The notes under the pieces: model-generated
The model's database searches: none
What the model was told of the DNA's origin: nothing
The model's input: only the letters and a program-made list of their open reading frames with translations
Position numbers and translations under genes: made by a program
DNA from: Adenophora triphylla var. japonica
Taxonomy: Eukaryota > Streptophyta > Magnoliopsida > Asterales > Campanulaceae
NCBI GenBank assembly: GCA_022495995.1
Contig: JAFEMH010002438.1
Location: forward strand, 1-64,000
DNA length: 64,000 bases
Reading direction: 5' to 3'
Shown: positions 42,995 through 56,746 of the stretch, in pieces
How the letters are laid out: every line of letters begins with the position of its first letter
Position numbering within the stretch: the first letter of the stretch is position 1

Positions 42995-45900
42995 GTGAAT
43001 GTCATAGAAACTTGCAACGAAAACGATTACTCCAAGGCATCTTGGTTTTCCGGAAACCTTCCTGTTTGGAAAATGATGCAAGCAAAAGGATACTTTCCTG
43101 GCTTGGGGCTTGGAAAGCACTTACAAGGGATAACGGAACCAACACCGGTTCCCCCACCTCACACAAAGCATGGCCTAGGATACATCATTTCCATCCACGA
43201 TGGGGATGACGAAGAAGAGTGGGACTTCACTCAAATCAAGTGGAAAGAAACCGCATACAAAGGCTACAAAGACCCAAAGGCCAAGAATTACAACCTCGAG
43301 CCATATCGAAAGACACTCAATGGCTGCTTCGTCCGGGAAGGGGAAAGTACTCCCTACTTTATCTTTTCAGAACCATGGACTGATGATAAAGGAAAGCGCC
43401 AACCGGGCTTTGAAATCTTCAGCGACTGCGATGCTTCTCCAGACGAAACAGAACCTGTCCCGCTAATCCCTAAAGATTTGTGGGGCACAAAGGCTAAAAT
43501 GACAAGCGAATGGGACTTTGTGTTGGGAGAAGACATGCTGCGACAGTTCGAAGACCTGTGCCGGTTGGAAGACAGCCAGATCCATGCAATCTCCAAGGGG
43601 GACGCTCCAACTATTGATTACACAAGACTAATACAGAAATGTGATGAGCCAATTCTAAACTGGCACGTCACCGGAGGACCAGTTGTTGATGAAGACTTCA
43701 TGATCAAAGAGCTTGGTTGCACTCCCCATCCCCGCAGGAAGATAGGCCCTGTAACTTTCACATTAGAAGCAGGCTCCACCTCCGATGAACTCACTCAAGA
43801 GGAAATCGAGGCGGTGGCTGAACATGTATTCCCTTACTTCCTTAATGAAAACTTTGATCTTTCCGAGTACCCTGAGATTGCTAACATCGCGAATGATGAA
43901 TTAACTAATAATAATCAATATAACGAACACGTTAATAATGAATCATACGATGAGATAGATCAAGAAAACGAACAAATCTTAAAAGAATTAGCTAAGCAAG
44001 TAGGTCGTTGTGGAAAGAATGGCCCTGTTGACGACGAGGAAATGCAAACGGTTAATCTTGGGACATCGAAAGACCCTAGAGAAACAAAGATCGGCAGCTT
44101 CTTCAAGGGGGAAGACAGAGAAACCTTGACGCAGCTCCTCAGAGAATATGTCGACGTCTTCGCTTGGTCCTACAAAGATATGCCTGGGTTGAATCAGTCA
44201 ATTGTGGAGCACAAGATACCGCTGCTACCCAATGCCAAGCCAGTCAAGCAGAAACTATGCAGAATCAAGCCGGAATGGTCAATGCAAGTGAAAGAGGAAA
44301 TCATGAAGCTCTTGAACGTAGGGTTTATCAAAGTGATCGAGTATCCGAAATGGCTAGCAAACATGGTACAAGTAGCCAAGTCGAATGGGAAAATACGAGT
44401 CTGTGTTGATTTCAGAGACTTGAATAAGGCATCCCCTAAAGATGACTTCCCGCTACCAAACATAGACATGTTGGTCGACGCCACAGCCGCATACGAGGTG
44501 CGCTCATTCGTCGACGGTTTCACAGAGTATAACCAAATCCTCATGGCAGAGGAGGATCAGCACAAAACAACATTCACCACACCTTGGGGAACGTTCTGCT
44601 ACACGGTCATGCCGTTTGGTCTCAAGAACGCTGGGGCTACCTACCAAAGGGAAGTCACTACACTATTCCATGACATGATCCACAAAGAAATAGAGGTATA
44701 CGTGGACGACATGATTGTTCACTCAAAAGGGACGGATGGTCAACACCTCAGAGATCTCAGAAAATTCTTCAATCGACTGAGATAGCACAAGATGAGACTC
44801 AATCCCGCCAAATGCTCATTCGGAGTGGTCAAAGGGAAAGTCTTAGGGTACATGGTCACAGAGCGTGGCACAGAGGCAGACCCCACTAAGATAAGGGCTA
44901 TCATTGACATGCCTCCACCCAGAACACAGAAAGAAGTAAAGGGATTCATGGGCAGACTTCAATATATCAGCCGATTCATCAATCAACTGACTACAATGTG
45001 CGATCCCATCTTCAAGCTACTCAAGAAAAATGCACCTCAAGAGTGGACCGAAGAATGTCAAGAAGCATTCGAGGAAGTTAAGCATTACTTAACCTCCCCA
45101 CTTATCCTGGTTCCACCGCACAAAGAAAAGCCCTTAAAGCTATACCTCACGGTTACTGACAATGCGCTAGGGGCTATGCTCGCTCAAGAACAGCCTACCT
45201 CACACACAGAGAATGCCATCTACTTTGTCAGCCGCAGATTCCAAGGTAGTGAAATCAACTACTCTCCACTCAAAAAGTCCTGCGCCGCTCTCGTTTGGGT
45301 ATCACAAAGGCTAAAGCACTATATGGAAGCCTTCCCGGTTCACCTCATTGCAAGGATGGATCCGTTGAAATACATTCTAGATAAATCAAATTTGTCTTCG
45401 AGACTGGCCAAATGGTACTTCATGCTCGCGGGTTATGATATCACTTACGTCACTCAGAAATCCGTCAGGGGGAGTGTATTCGCAGTTCAGTGGGCCGAAT
45501 TTCCTTGCGACGAAGTGAAGGGGGAAGACCCGCGATTCCCTGATGAAGACATCATGAGTATAGAAGAAGAAAATAAGTGGCAATTATTTTTCGATGGCGC
45601 GGCCAACAAGAGAGGGTTCGGCATCGGAATGTTGTTAGTAGACCCTGATGACATCTATACTCCACTAGCAATACGTCTTGACTTTGACGCTACCAACAAC
45701 ACCGCAGAATATGAAGCTTGCATAGCGGGGCTTGAGGCAGCCCTAGAGCGCAACGTGACTGAACTCGAGGTATTTGGGGATTCCCAGTTAATCATCAATC
45801 AGACACTGAAAAAGTGAAGGGTCCAAGATCCAACCCTTCAAAGATACAGTACCCACCTCCAAGAGTTGGCAAAACAGTTTCAGGATGTCTCATTCCACTA

Positions 45901-47243
45901 TCTCCCTAGAGACAAAAATCGGTTTGCTGACGCATTGGCCACGCTCGCTTCCTTGGTTGAAATTCCTAAAGGGAAGGCAGTCAAACCTTTCAAAATAACA
46001 CGGCGTGCAACTCCTGCCTACTGTGCCGTTATAGATCTCCATCCCACCTAAGACAGACCAAAAGTCTCAGATCGCCCTTAAGAGGTTGGCCGCTAATTAC
46101 GTCATCACTGCTGGCCGTCTATTCAAGAAACATTCCCAAGGAAACCTCCTTTGTGCCACCGAGGAAGAGGCCCGAGAAATAATGGACCATGTTCATCAAG
46201 GCATATGTGGAACCCACATGAGCGGAAACATGCTTGCCAAAAAGATCATCAGACAAGGGTACTTTTGGCTAACCATGAAAGCCGACTGTACCAAAATGGT
46301 CAAGAAGTGCCACAAGTGTCAGATACACGCCAACCTTCAGCACGCACCGCCTTCCCTGCTGTACCCTATGACTTCTCCTTGGCCGTTTTCTACATGGGGG
46401 ATAGACGTGATTGGAAAGGTCATACCCACAGGAACCAATGTACACAGCTTCGTCTTAGTAGCCATCGACTATTTCACTAAATGGGTTGAGGCCGCCTCCT
46501 ACAAAGTTCTGAATGCCAGAAAGGTTGCAGAGTTCATCAAATACAACATCATATGCCGATATGGGGTTCCGCAAGAAATTATATCCGATAATGGGTCACA
46601 CTTCGAGAAGGAAACCGATCGCCTCCTAACCGAGTACGAAATCACAAGGCATAAGTCATCTCCTTATAGGCCTCAAACGAATGGAGCAGTTGAAGCCGCA
46701 AACAAGACAATCGAAACCATCATCAGAAAAATGGCAGTCACTGGAAAAGACTGGCCCGACAAGTTACCTTTCGCACTGTGGGGATACCGTACTTCAGTTC
46801 GAACAGCTACAGGAGAGACTCCCTACGCCTGCACATTCGGAATGGAAGCTGTCTTGCCGATAGAATTGGAAATACCATCACTACGGGTTCTCCTAGAAAA
46901 CCAAGTGAACGAAGTTGACTGGCTAGAAAGCAGATACGAGGAGTTAGCCCTGCTAGATGAGAGAAGACTAAAAGCAGCCGAGCACACTCAAGCTTACCAA
47001 AGAAGAATGGCAAGAGCTTTCAATAAAAAGGTCAAGACAAGGAACATCAGAGTAGGTGACCTGGTTCTCTGTGAGCATCGTCCTGGACCTTTCAACCCGC
47101 TAGGCAAGTGAGGACCAAGATGGATATGACCCTACATTGTGAAGAAGATATTCTCTGGGGGAGCCCTTCAGCTGGTGGACTTAGACGGAGATCAACTACC
47201 GAAGCCGGTCAACATGGACAAGCTCAAGAAATACTTCGCGTGA
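42995..47243 (+). pseudogene. pol: pol (linker, RT, two RNase H modules, integrase) of element C
   Basis: The frame carries a G-patch-like linker (PGLGLGKHLQG), an Asn-rich spacer, and RT with CVDFRDLNKASPKDDFPLPN and an intact YVDDM box. It continues through a degenerate gypsy RNase H, an archaeal-type RNase H (LFFDGAANKRG, AEYEACIAGLEAAL, VFGDSQ) and, after a frame change between 46051 and 46086, integrase with HHCC finger, GIDVIGK, IISDNGSHF and AVEAANKTI (triad intact). It ends at TGA 47241-47243. Stops: TAG 44783, TGA 45815, TAA 46049, TGA 47109, TGA 47127. Several coincide with a Gln, Trp or Gly codon of the relatives. The frame opens with no protease domain. D inserted 120 bp downstream. 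Confidence 0.95.
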
Positions 47244-47363
47244 CTTGGCCTCCTAAAAAGAAATCGCTCGCTAGGTTGAAAATCCCGAAAAGGACGGCCT
47301 AGGCAAAAATTAGAGCTTGCACAAGAAAAGAAGCCCGCTAGAGTGAAAACCCGAAGGGGCAGT

Positions 47364-49275
47364 TGTGATGATGTGCCGCCAAAATTTTCCGAAAGGTTAC
47401 TTTGAAATTTTTGTTTCTTTGAAAACCAATCGAAAAGACCGGAGTCGCCACGCCATTTTTGTTTTAAGGGCCAAAACTTTGAAAAATGCCTGAGATTAGA
47501 GATTTGGGTTCGGAGGTCACGTTACATGCCGGGAAGGACGTTAGTGTGCACCCGGAATGCCTCGTGAAACGAGTCTTCCAAGCTTAAAAACCATTTGTGT
47601 ATGTGTATGTGTGTGTGTTACTTTGGCCAAAATAAGTTGAAACTGAGGAAAGTAAAAATTGGGAATTCTTTATTAGACTTTGGACAGATCCCATGATTTT
47701 TGGTATGATTTTTGGGTTGAGATTTGACACTCAAAAGATTTTTGGAAGTTGAAAACCATTTCTGCCAGAATGAAAAAGGCAGTGGACACTTGATTTTGAA
47801 ATGGACTTTAGGGCTTGAAAACTCCAGAATCTGGGAAAAGTCCGAGAATGAAAAATGTTCAAAACACCTTAAATAAGGTTTCTGTAAAAGAACTTCCCAT
47901 TTTGGAGATGATTTGAGGGACCAAAACCTTCTGGAAATCTCAGATGTGAGATCTGGATTTCCAGAGACTGATGAACTGACCTTTAAAGGAAAATTTGAAA
48001 AATGGAGTTTTACTCACGCAAAAAATATGTCTGGAAAGCTCTGGATGTTGGCTACAAAAATTATTTTGTAGTCAACACCAAATTCCAAGTTTATCTGTGT
48101 CCAAAAATTTAGACAATGGACTGAGGTCTTAGAAAATTGCTACTGGACAGCAACTTCTCAAGAAGGAAAATGTGATTTTAAAGGGGGTTTTGCATCCATG
48201 CTTGTCCCCATTTCCCTAGGTTTTGATTAGTAGTCACTAGACATTTTAGTGGTGATCTACTATATCAAACCATCCTTGGGGTACATTAGGACTTAAGTAT
48301 TTCATTTGCTTGGGAAGGGGAATTTTGTAGAGATGAAATTAAAGAGAAAAATCAACTAGAGATTTAGAATGTGGACCATTTGAGATGGTCATTCATGAAG
48401 ATGAACTTCAAGATGACCATCTTAGGTCAAGATTTAAGTTAAACTAGACATAAAGTAAATCAAAGTAAGGAGAACAAGATGAACAAGAAGTTAAAAGGGA
48501 GTTTTAGGGTTTAGAGAAGGAGGGCTTTACCAATGGTGACACCCTATCTTCCTAGGCTTGGAATTTGACTTGAGGAGTATCAAGATTTGGTGTTTGACTT
48601 GAGGAGTATCAAGATTTGGTGTTTGAATTTGTGTTTGGGTGGATTCAAGGTTTGAATGTGTTTAGGGTTTGATGATAGAGTTGGTCAAAGAGAAAACAAG
48701 TAGATAACACTTAAGTCCTCTATGTTTTCTCTCTAATCCTCCTCCTAAGGGGTGATTTGAGCTTGGATTGGTGTATGTATGAGAGTATGTATGAGAGTGT
48801 TTTGAAAGTATTTTGAGTGAGTGGTGTTTGGGAAAGATTGTAGAGAAAATGGTGGCAATTCTAGTGAATTCCCACTGTTTTCTCCCTATTTTTCGCCAGA
48901 ATACAGCTTCTGTGAGCCAATTGTGTTGTGTAAACTGAGAGAGGAGGGTTCAATTTATAGGCCTCTGGAAATGTCAATAGGATCCGTGCGCAGGGTATTG
49001 TAAACGTGCACTGTTCATTAAATGCAGCTCCAGGCTTTGAACAGGAAGAATAAAATTCAAAAATCCAGCAGTTTATGTTTTTCAACTTGCCCAATTCGGA
49101 TTTTTCCAATTTCTTTTGCTTTTTGAGATTCTTTCCTTGGTTTATCTTTAAATGGCAAACCCTAATCTACCCTTGGTTGGTTAGAAATGTTAGAAATGTT
49201 AGAAATGTTAGGAATGTTAAAACTTCCGTTAATTTTCTAACGAAAATGCTAACAACTCAAATTGGAGTACTTACA
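47364..49275 (-). repeat. 3' LTR of element D, 1912 bp
   Basis: On the minus strand it runs from TGTAAGTACTCC to GCACATCATCACA. TATA (CTATAAATTG, minus) is at 48960-48951. HP2 (47525-47559) and HP1 (47561-47573) and the GTGGCGACTCC copy (reverse, 47441-47451) lie near its end. On the plus strand its left border follows TSD gcagt. Confidence 0.95.
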
Positions 49276-49286
49276 GTAGCCCCTCG
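49276..49286 (-). other. Polypurine tract of element D
   Basis: The minus strand reads CGAGGGGCTAC immediately before the TGTAAGTAC start of the 3' LTR, parallel to GCGAGGGCTAGC in element A. Confidence 0.7.
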
Positions 49287-49682
49287 GTGACAGCGCTTTC
49301 GAAGGATGCGGGGTCGTCGATAAGAGTAAGGCTCTAAATTTGACAGGATGATCAAGTGATGGAGTGGCTGAACCTAGCGATAGGCTACCTACGTATCCCG
49401 ATTGGGGAATCAAGCCGGTCGTAGTTCGGGTCTTCGACCCTGGAGATGATGGCGTTTTAGGTGCCTCGAACCTTGATGAGCGAGTTCTGCAGTCGATTGC
49501 TTGGAAGAAAACTTTGCTGGGGATAGGAGACGACCATTTTTGGTCAGGTGGCTAGAGTCGTACATTGGCTCTGCTGGGGATAGGAATGACCACTTTTGGT
49601 CTGATGGCTGAACCTAATGATAGGCTACCTACGTATCCTTAAGAGGAATCAAGCCGGTCGTAGTTCGGGTCTTTGACCCTAG

Positions 49683-50575
49683 AGTGACTGTTTTAGGGTG
49701 TCAACCTAAGATTTGACTATTTTTGGGAAGTCGCCCTAAGATCTGACTATTTTTGGGAAGTCACCCTAAGATCTGACTATTTTTGGGAAGTCACCCTATG
49801 ATCTGACTATTTTTGGGAAGTCGCCCTATGATTTGACTATTTTAGGGAAGTCGCCCTATGGTTTGACTATTTTTGGGAAGTCGCCTGATGATTTGACTAT
49901 TTTGAGGAAGTCTCCGTATGATTTGACTATTTTTGGGAAGTTGCCCTATGATTTGACTATTTTAGGGAAGTCGCCCTATGATTTGACTATTTTAGGAAAG
50001 TCTCCCTATGATTTGACTATTTTTGGGGAAGTCGCCCTATGGTTTGACTATTTTTGGGAAGTCGCCGTATGATTTGACTATTTTTGGGAAGTCGCCCTAT
50101 GATTTGACTATTTTTGGGAAGTCGCCGTATGATTTGACTATTTTTGGGAAGTCGCCCTATGATTTGACTATTTTAGGGAAGTCGCCCTATGGTTTGACTA
50201 TTTTTGGGGAGTCGCCCTATGATTTGACTATTTTGGGGAAGTCACCCTATTGTTTGACTATTTTGGGGAAGTCGCCCTATGGTTTGACTATTTTGGGGAA
50301 GTCACCCTATTGTTTGACTATTTTGGGGAAGTCGCCCTATGGTTTGACTATTTTGGGGAAGTCGTCCTATGGTTTGACTATTTTTGGGGAAGTCGCCCTA
50401 TGGTTTGACTATTTTGGGGAAGTCGCCCTATGGTTTTACTATTTTTGGGGAAGTCGCCCTATGGTTTGACTATTTTGGGGAAGTCGCCCTATGGTTTGAC
50501 TATTTTGGGGAAGTCACCCTATGGTTTGACTATTTTGGGGAAGTCGTCCTATGGTTTGACTATTTTGGGGATAAT
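49683..50575. repeat. 30-bp tandem array, about 29 copies (4-5 more at 51400-51530)
   Basis: Units contain TTTGACTATTTTTGGGAAGTC followed by GCCCTATG or close variants. Because 30 is a multiple of three, long open frames of the type GKSPYDLTIF run through it; these are artefacts. Two structured-motif copies lie just before it (49383-49427, 49623-49666). Confidence 0.95.
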
Positions 50576-50849
50576 TGCGATTTATCGCTTTCCTCGTGTT
50601 GTGTGTGATAGCGTTTTAGGTGCCTCAAACCTTAATGATGGCGTCTTAGGTGCCTCGAACCTTCATGATGGCGTCTTAGGTGCCTCGAACCTTGATTTGA
50701 AATGATTTCCCTTTGATGGTTTGGGATAGATGGTCTATTGGTGGACTTCATTTGAAGGGATCGGTCTTATGTTTGCTGCCGAGGAAATGGATGATAATGG
50801 GAAAAGAAACGGGATTCCGTTAACTTCGCTGGGGATTTTGTTAGCCTTT

Positions 50850-51225
50850 GTTGGAGTTTAGTTCAGGAGTATGAACCTAAATGGGGACTTAGTTCAGGGG
50901 TATGATTCTAAGTCGAGGTTTAGTTCAGGAGTATGAACCTAAATGGGGACTTAGTTCAGGAGTATGATTCTAAGTCAGGAGTATGAACCTAAATGGGGAC
51001 TTAGTTCAGGAGTATGATTCTAAGTCGAGGTTTAGTTCAGGAGTATGAACCTAAATGGGGACTTAGTTCAAGGGTATGATTCTATGTCGAGGTTTAGTTC
51101 AGGAGTATGAACCTAAATGGGGACTTAGTTCAGGAGTATGATTCTAAGTCGAGGTTTAGTTCAGGAGTATGAACCTAAATGGGGACTTAGTTCAGGAGTA
51201 TGATTCTAAGTCGAGGTTTAGTACC
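50850..51225. repeat. 62-bp tandem array, about 6 copies
   Basis: Each unit is itself a doubled half-unit: GTTTAGTTCAGGAGTATGAA plus CCTAAATGGG, then ACTTAGTTCAGGAGTATGAT plus TCTAAGTCGA. A structured-motif copy follows at 51330-51374. Confidence 0.93.
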
Positions 51226-51774
51226 TGAGGGAGACTATTTGAAGGTGTTCTCGCAGGGGAAGATTCAGGCTTACGAGAACTATCGGGGAAAATGGTGACC
51301 GTATTGGTCAAGTGACTGGACCTATGGTAGGCTACCTACGTATCCCGAGTGGGAATCAAGCCTGGACGTAGTTCGAAAACTGCTGGGGATGGTCTCTGAT
51401 GGTTTGACGGTATTTGGGAGTCACCCGAGGTTTGACTGTTTTTTGGAAAGTCGCCCTAAGATTTGACTATTTTTGGGAAGTCGCCCTAAGACTTGACTAT
51501 TTTTGGGAAGTCACCCTAAGATTTGATGATAATGTTCTTTTAGAAAAGTAGTTGACTAAGATATGCTTTCATACCTGCGTGCTTACCCGTAGCCGCCAAG
51601 GATCGAGGCTACGGCTGTTGTTGATGAAGAGTTGTTGGGTTGCCGTTCGTGAGACGGTTTCTGCTGACGATTTGCTGTCTTTGGAGACATTTTGACCTGA
51701 AGGAGGAGTTTGGTTGAGTCTGCATCTTGCTGGTGATCGTCAACCTTGTAGAAGTTGTTGAGCTTGTCTTTACA

Positions 51775-52210
51775 TTGGGACTTCTTGCTTTTGAGAACTT
51801 GGTGTCTCTGACCGATTTGCATTTGAGAACTTGGCGTCTCTAACCGAATTGTATCTGAGAACTTGGCGTCCCTGACCGATTTGCATTTTGCGAATTTGGC
51901 GTTTCTGACCGAATTGTATTTGAGAACTTGGCATCCCTGACTGATTTGTATTTTGAGAACTTGGCGTCCCTGACCGATTTGCATTTGAGAGCTTGGCGTC
52001 TCTGACCGATTTGTATTTGAGAACTTGGCGTCCCTGACTGATTTGTATTTTGAGAACTTGGCGTCCCTGACTGATTTGTATTTGAGAACTTGGTGCCCCT
52101 GACTGATTTGTATTTGAGAACTTGGTGCCCCTGACCAATTTGTATTCTGAGAACTTGGCGTCCCTGACCAAATTGTATTTGAGAACTTGGCGTCTCTGAC
52201 CGATTTGTAT
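51775..52210. repeat. About 31-bp tandem array, about 14 copies
   Basis: Units contain GAGAACTTGGCGTCCCTGAC and a CGATTTGTATTT half. Minus-strand open frames with SVRDAKFSN-type repeats across it reflect the periodicity and are not treated as genes. Confidence 0.95.
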
Positions 52211-54341
52211 ACACTGGAGGTGATCTGCACATGTTTTGCCCGGAATCATCTCTTGCCGAGAAGGGGAATTTGATTTCTCGCAATTTTGTTGAAACCATTG
52301 ATTTCGGACTTTGGTAAATATCTTCCTTGTAAAGGGCAAGTCTCAGAAATGTTTACGTGCAGGGGCATATCTTTTGAAAGGTGGGAATGTCTCCCGAATT
52401 TGTGTATGACACTCTCGCTTTAGGTTTGACTCTTTTGAGAGAGTATAAGCATCACAAGGTGTGGAAAAGTGTATGGAAGCCCCCGCCGACGTAAAGACGT
52501 GTTTGGCTCTATTTCCCTATGATGGAGAGAGAGAAGACTTGTCGAGACACTTGAAAACTTGTCTTATTCATGATGATCACAAGGCTGCTTAAAACCCTTT
52601 GTTAATGTTCGGGTTATTCAACTCCTAAATCTGATATGAACAAATATTTTGATTAATCACGAGGAGAAAATCAACTGATATCGAGAATCAAGCTCGGAAG
52701 AAACGGAAAGTGTATAGGGACGATCCTTGATGAGACCGGATTTTTTTTTGAGATTTGTTTGTGATTTCGACCGGACCATTTCTGGTTGCCTACGTTCCCT
52801 CCATTATGAAGAGCTCAGGTCGCCGTAGTTCGGGCTTATCCCGAATGAAAAGAGAATGAATGTGAAAATTCAAGACTTAGAGGTCCTTTTGGGAATTTGA
52901 GGATTGGAGATTCAAATAACATATCCCCTTAGAGTGTCCATGAAAGACACGGATGCGAAGCCCCAGTGGGACATCCACGACAAGTGTTTGTGGAGTAGAA
53001 ATGAATTATGCTCACATCAGATTTGAATTTGCACAATCTTTGATTGATGATTTTGAACCAAGATGGATTAGATTCCAATTTAAGCAAGCAATGAAGCGTT
53101 AATTTGATTTAGATCTTAAAGATATTATGATGAAATTGCTATCCGATAGGAATTGCACTGGTTTAGGGCTTCGATCGGCCATCGGGTGATTTGGGAAAAT
53201 GTGACCTCTTAAGATGAGAGGTCGGCTGGGCCTTTTACTGACTGAGCCTCTAAAGATGAGAGGTTGGCTTGTAGGGATGTGTTTGGAAAATCTATGACGG
53301 GGAAGATTGATTGCCTCTAAGAATGAGAGGTCAAATTTTGATTTTGGCCAAAGGCGAGGATAATGGTAACGGGGATATCCTCTAAAAGTGAGAGGATAGC
53401 TTGGGATTGATTTAAGGTAATGGTGAGAGGAAGTCCAAGCTATTGACAACTTTTTTTTTTTTTTTGCGAACTTGCGAGGATTCGGGCTCCTTTTTTGATC
53501 ATTGGAGAGCTTCTTGAGAAGTCGGGGACTTTTGAGGATCGACAGTTCTTTTTTTTTGTTTTTGTTGTTTTTTTTTTTTGTTTTTTTTTGTTTTTTTTTT
53601 TTTGACTTGGAAAGCCTCCCGAGGAGTTGAGGATTGTCTTTGTCCTTCCTTCATGGCTTGAGATATTTTGCGCATCGCCGACTCTCGAAGTTAACTTCTT
53701 GGCCTTGCTTGGACTTCTCTCAGTAAGGAGCAAAAATGATGGCTAAACCGGGTTTCAAAACACGCCGATCTTGAAATGAAAGGGTATTGTTTAGTGAGGG
53801 TGAGGTAACGGCTTCCCTAGAGTGAAAGGCTTCGACCGCAATCCTTACCGGATGACCTAAACGAAATTAAGTCTTCATTGCTTGCTTAAGCTTTAAATGA
53901 GAAAAGATCCATGCAAATTCATCGAGCAACGAAAGGATGATGATGAAAGGGATGTGAGCATATGAGATGCAAGATGGGGAGTTGGTAAGCCCCAATTTGG
54001 GAAGGATATCAATTAATTTTTTTCACTCCGATTAATTTAAATATTAATCATTTCAAAGAATTAGTGGTTGAGCAGCACAAGTGATCATCTAGGATAAAAC
54101 CATTTCAATTAAGTGTAACGTGGGTGTGCAAGTGATGTCTCGAGTCTAGCAAGAAAAGAAAAAAGACTTATATTGAAAATTAGACATTTAACTACTATGT
54201 CCAAAATGGACTACAACGACAAATGTCCAGGAAGGACTTAGGTGAAAGAAAAGTGCTAGAACCTATGAAGGTTGACTTAAAAGACTATTTTAAAGATAGG
54301 TAGCCCCTAGTCTAGCCTCTCTTTGCTGTTGGACCATGCAT
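52211..54341 (-). other. Non-coding region of element D between gag and the arrays
   Basis: It holds a structured-motif copy (52784-52831), loosely repeated CTCTAAAGATGAGAGGT phrases (about 53190-53400) and long T/G homopolymer-like tracts (53450-53600). In A, B and C this interval would carry pol and the antisense genes; none of that remains. Confidence 0.6.
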
Positions 54342-56697
54342 CTACTCTTCGACGCTGGAGATGGGGGCTATTGCAGATCTTTCCATCAGGATTTCTTTGG
54401 CAATCTCTTGCTTAATCCAACCATTTTCATCGTCTGTGATGGCTGGTTCACCGACCTCACAAAGGGGCGAGTCAAATTCCATTATGCTCACAAGGCTTGA
54501 ATCACCAAACTCGACCATGTTGATATTTGGGTTGTTGTTTCTAGGGAATGGGTTACTGATAGTATTGGGCCCTCCAGGCGCTTCTAACCTCCCTTGCTCA
54601 ATCAAACCTTGGATTGCCTTTTTCAAGGGGACGCAATCATCCGTCAGGTGCCCATGGTACTGATGAAAGGCACAATGCTTGGAGGTATCCAAAGGAGCAT
54701 TGGGGTTTCTGGACTGATAATTATCTAAAGGCCGGAGCAAACCTTCTTTTACCAAACCTCTGAAGATATCACTCAAAGGCATCCCAAAGTTTCCCAAGCC
54801 TTGGAGCCGGGATTTGGATGCATCAGGCTTCTTGGGAACAAAGGAGGTGGCATTTTTACAGTCATATCCCGCATAGGGCTGGGCAGGAGCCGTGTTGGAG
54901 GTGGAAGAAACCCAGACGTAGCAGAAGGTGCAGCAGCTCGATTGTAAGCCTTTTCGAACTTAGCCCCTAATTAACCATTGCACGCAAGTCGGCGTAGGAA
55001 GTGATTGAGGGAAGCTCTCAAATGCGGCTTCAAGCATGACGAAAGATGTCTAAGCGCTCCTCGTCGAGGGAGGAATGGCCATTTCACTAAGCTTCGTGTT
55101 CCACCTTTTATAGAAATCCCCAATATTCTCATCGTGGCGCCGCACCGTTGTCGCAGTCAACTCGTTTGTTTCCCATTCCAAGTTGGCTTTATACTTATCC
55201 GTGAAAGTACCGGTGTCTGTTCCCAAGTAGCCCTAGCTTCAGCCGCAATCGGAAAAACCATTTCAAAGCCCTTGACTTCAAAAGAGATCAAGTAGTCGGC
55301 CAACCGCCGGGTTTGTGCATCCCTTAGCTTTCATTGCCAAAGTGTAGGTGTCCAAGTGAGTTTTAGGGCACGCACTTCCATCAAACAGTTCGAGGTTGGG
55401 CATCACGAACTTGTGAGGCAGGGGGTACAATTGAGTCGGGATCTGTAGGCCGAAGAGCAGTGTTCCTTTTGACGGCCAATTCAGCGATCCTGCGCTTTCA
55501 TTTCCTTGTGTTGCTCCATAAACCAAGCCAATTGGGGATCCAAAGGTGGAGCGGGAATGCACGAGACGATATTTGAGCCAGAAGAGGACTAGCATTGGTG
55601 GTGCATTGGTGGAAGGAATACCATATCCGGAGCATAGGTGAAAACCCGTCCTTGGCCCAAATTACCTCGGGAGTGTAGGTAGGAGCTTGGGCAAAGGGAT
55701 AGAACCCACACTTCTGTTGGCTTCCAATCCAAAGAAGATGGAGGCAGATCTGAGGTAGCCGGATGGCTTGGATGTCCGGAGTGAGGCCCATAAGTAGGCT
55801 TAAGTGCGGGGCTCGCCGTCCCTGGTTGTTGAATTGCATGGCCGGTTGTGGCGAGGATGCATAACCGAGAGGATACGTGGTCCCGGTGATTCGATGAAAC
55901 CGGGATGGGGGCTTGGTAACCCATTGAACCCCGAGTGAGAAATGGGTTTGCGGAAGCTGAGGAGCAAATCTGAGCTAGCATCATTCGAGGAGGGGCTCCG
56001 ACCGTGCTCCGAACCAAACCGTGTGGCATTCCAAACCGTTCTTGCGAAAGTCCGGATTGATTGGTCCCAAACCGAGGCGGGATCCCAATTTCTTTGTGGC
56101 ATTCCGGTATCCCCAACCACGGGAAGGCATTGCGTCGACTTTGTCCCCACCGAGGAACCGTGAACGATTTGTGCCGCGGCCGCATGGATCCGGTGGTCTG
56201 TGGTTGGGAGTCGGCCGACCCGAAGATCGAGGAGCATGGGTTCTGGTAGTGGTACCATAGGAGGTGGGTGGTGGCATCCTGGAGTAATCAGGGCGACTGA
56301 GAGTGGGATTGGCATCCTCGTCTTCTTCCACGGTGAAGGTGCCATCGGGATTGAGACTGGCGGCCAATCCATGGCTTTTGATAGCCTCCATAAGGTTGTT
56401 CAGCTGTGCTTCCTGTCGCACTCTCATCTGTTCGGCTAACTGATTCCATTGCGGTTCTGTTTGAGGAGTCCCAGGAGGCGGAGTGACGTTGTCCCCATCG
56501 TTACCAACTGATGCAGACATTCTGAAACCCGGAGTCGGAACAAACGGTGAAGCTGACGATGCGCTTGACTCTTCCCAACTGATCAAACGGTGACCCGGTG
56601 CCCGAAACAAAGCTTTGTGAGGAGCTGCGGGGGGAAAGGCACGAGGGTTCAGAGATTTGGGAATGAATGAGGGTAGGTGTTTGGGCCTTGGGCTCAT
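54342..56697 (-). pseudogene. gag: gag of element D, frameshifted
   Basis: N-terminal part 56697-55981 (RPKHLPSFIPKSLN, then a Pro/Ser-rich region with NQLAEQMRVRQEAQLNN) is open. The middle moves through other frames with Pro/Tyr-rich linker sequence. About 55450-55330 has the capsid motif FDGSACPKTHLDTYTLAMKAKG. The C-terminal 151 codons (54797-54342) are open and carry FRGLVKEGLLRPLDNY and the knuckle CAFHQYHGHLTDDC followed by GLIEQGRLEAPGGPN. At least three frame changes separate these parts, so no full Gag can be made. Similarity is closest to the gag pieces of A. Confidence 0.8.
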
Positions 56698-56746
56698 GCA
56701 ACATGCAGTTATTTGTTCTAGTTTACTTAAAACATATTTTATTAAC

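Noticed and set aside
49833..50705. Long plus-strand open frames with a GKSPYDLTIF repeat
   Set aside because: They run exactly over a 30-bp tandem array. A period divisible by three keeps frames open without selection, several frames are open at once, and no start context or homologue is evident.
51583..52339. Three overlapping minus-strand frames (150-215 codons) with SVRDAKFSN-like repeats
   Set aside because: They overlie a 31-bp tandem array. A 31-bp period cycles through all frames, which explains why all three are open. Non-coding DNA repeats are the simpler reading.
53099..53449. Minus-strand frame with PLTFRGY, PLIFRGS and PLILRGH repeats
   Set aside because: It comes from short repeated CTCTAAAGATGAGAGG phrases in element D. 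There is no homologue in A, B or C and no start context.
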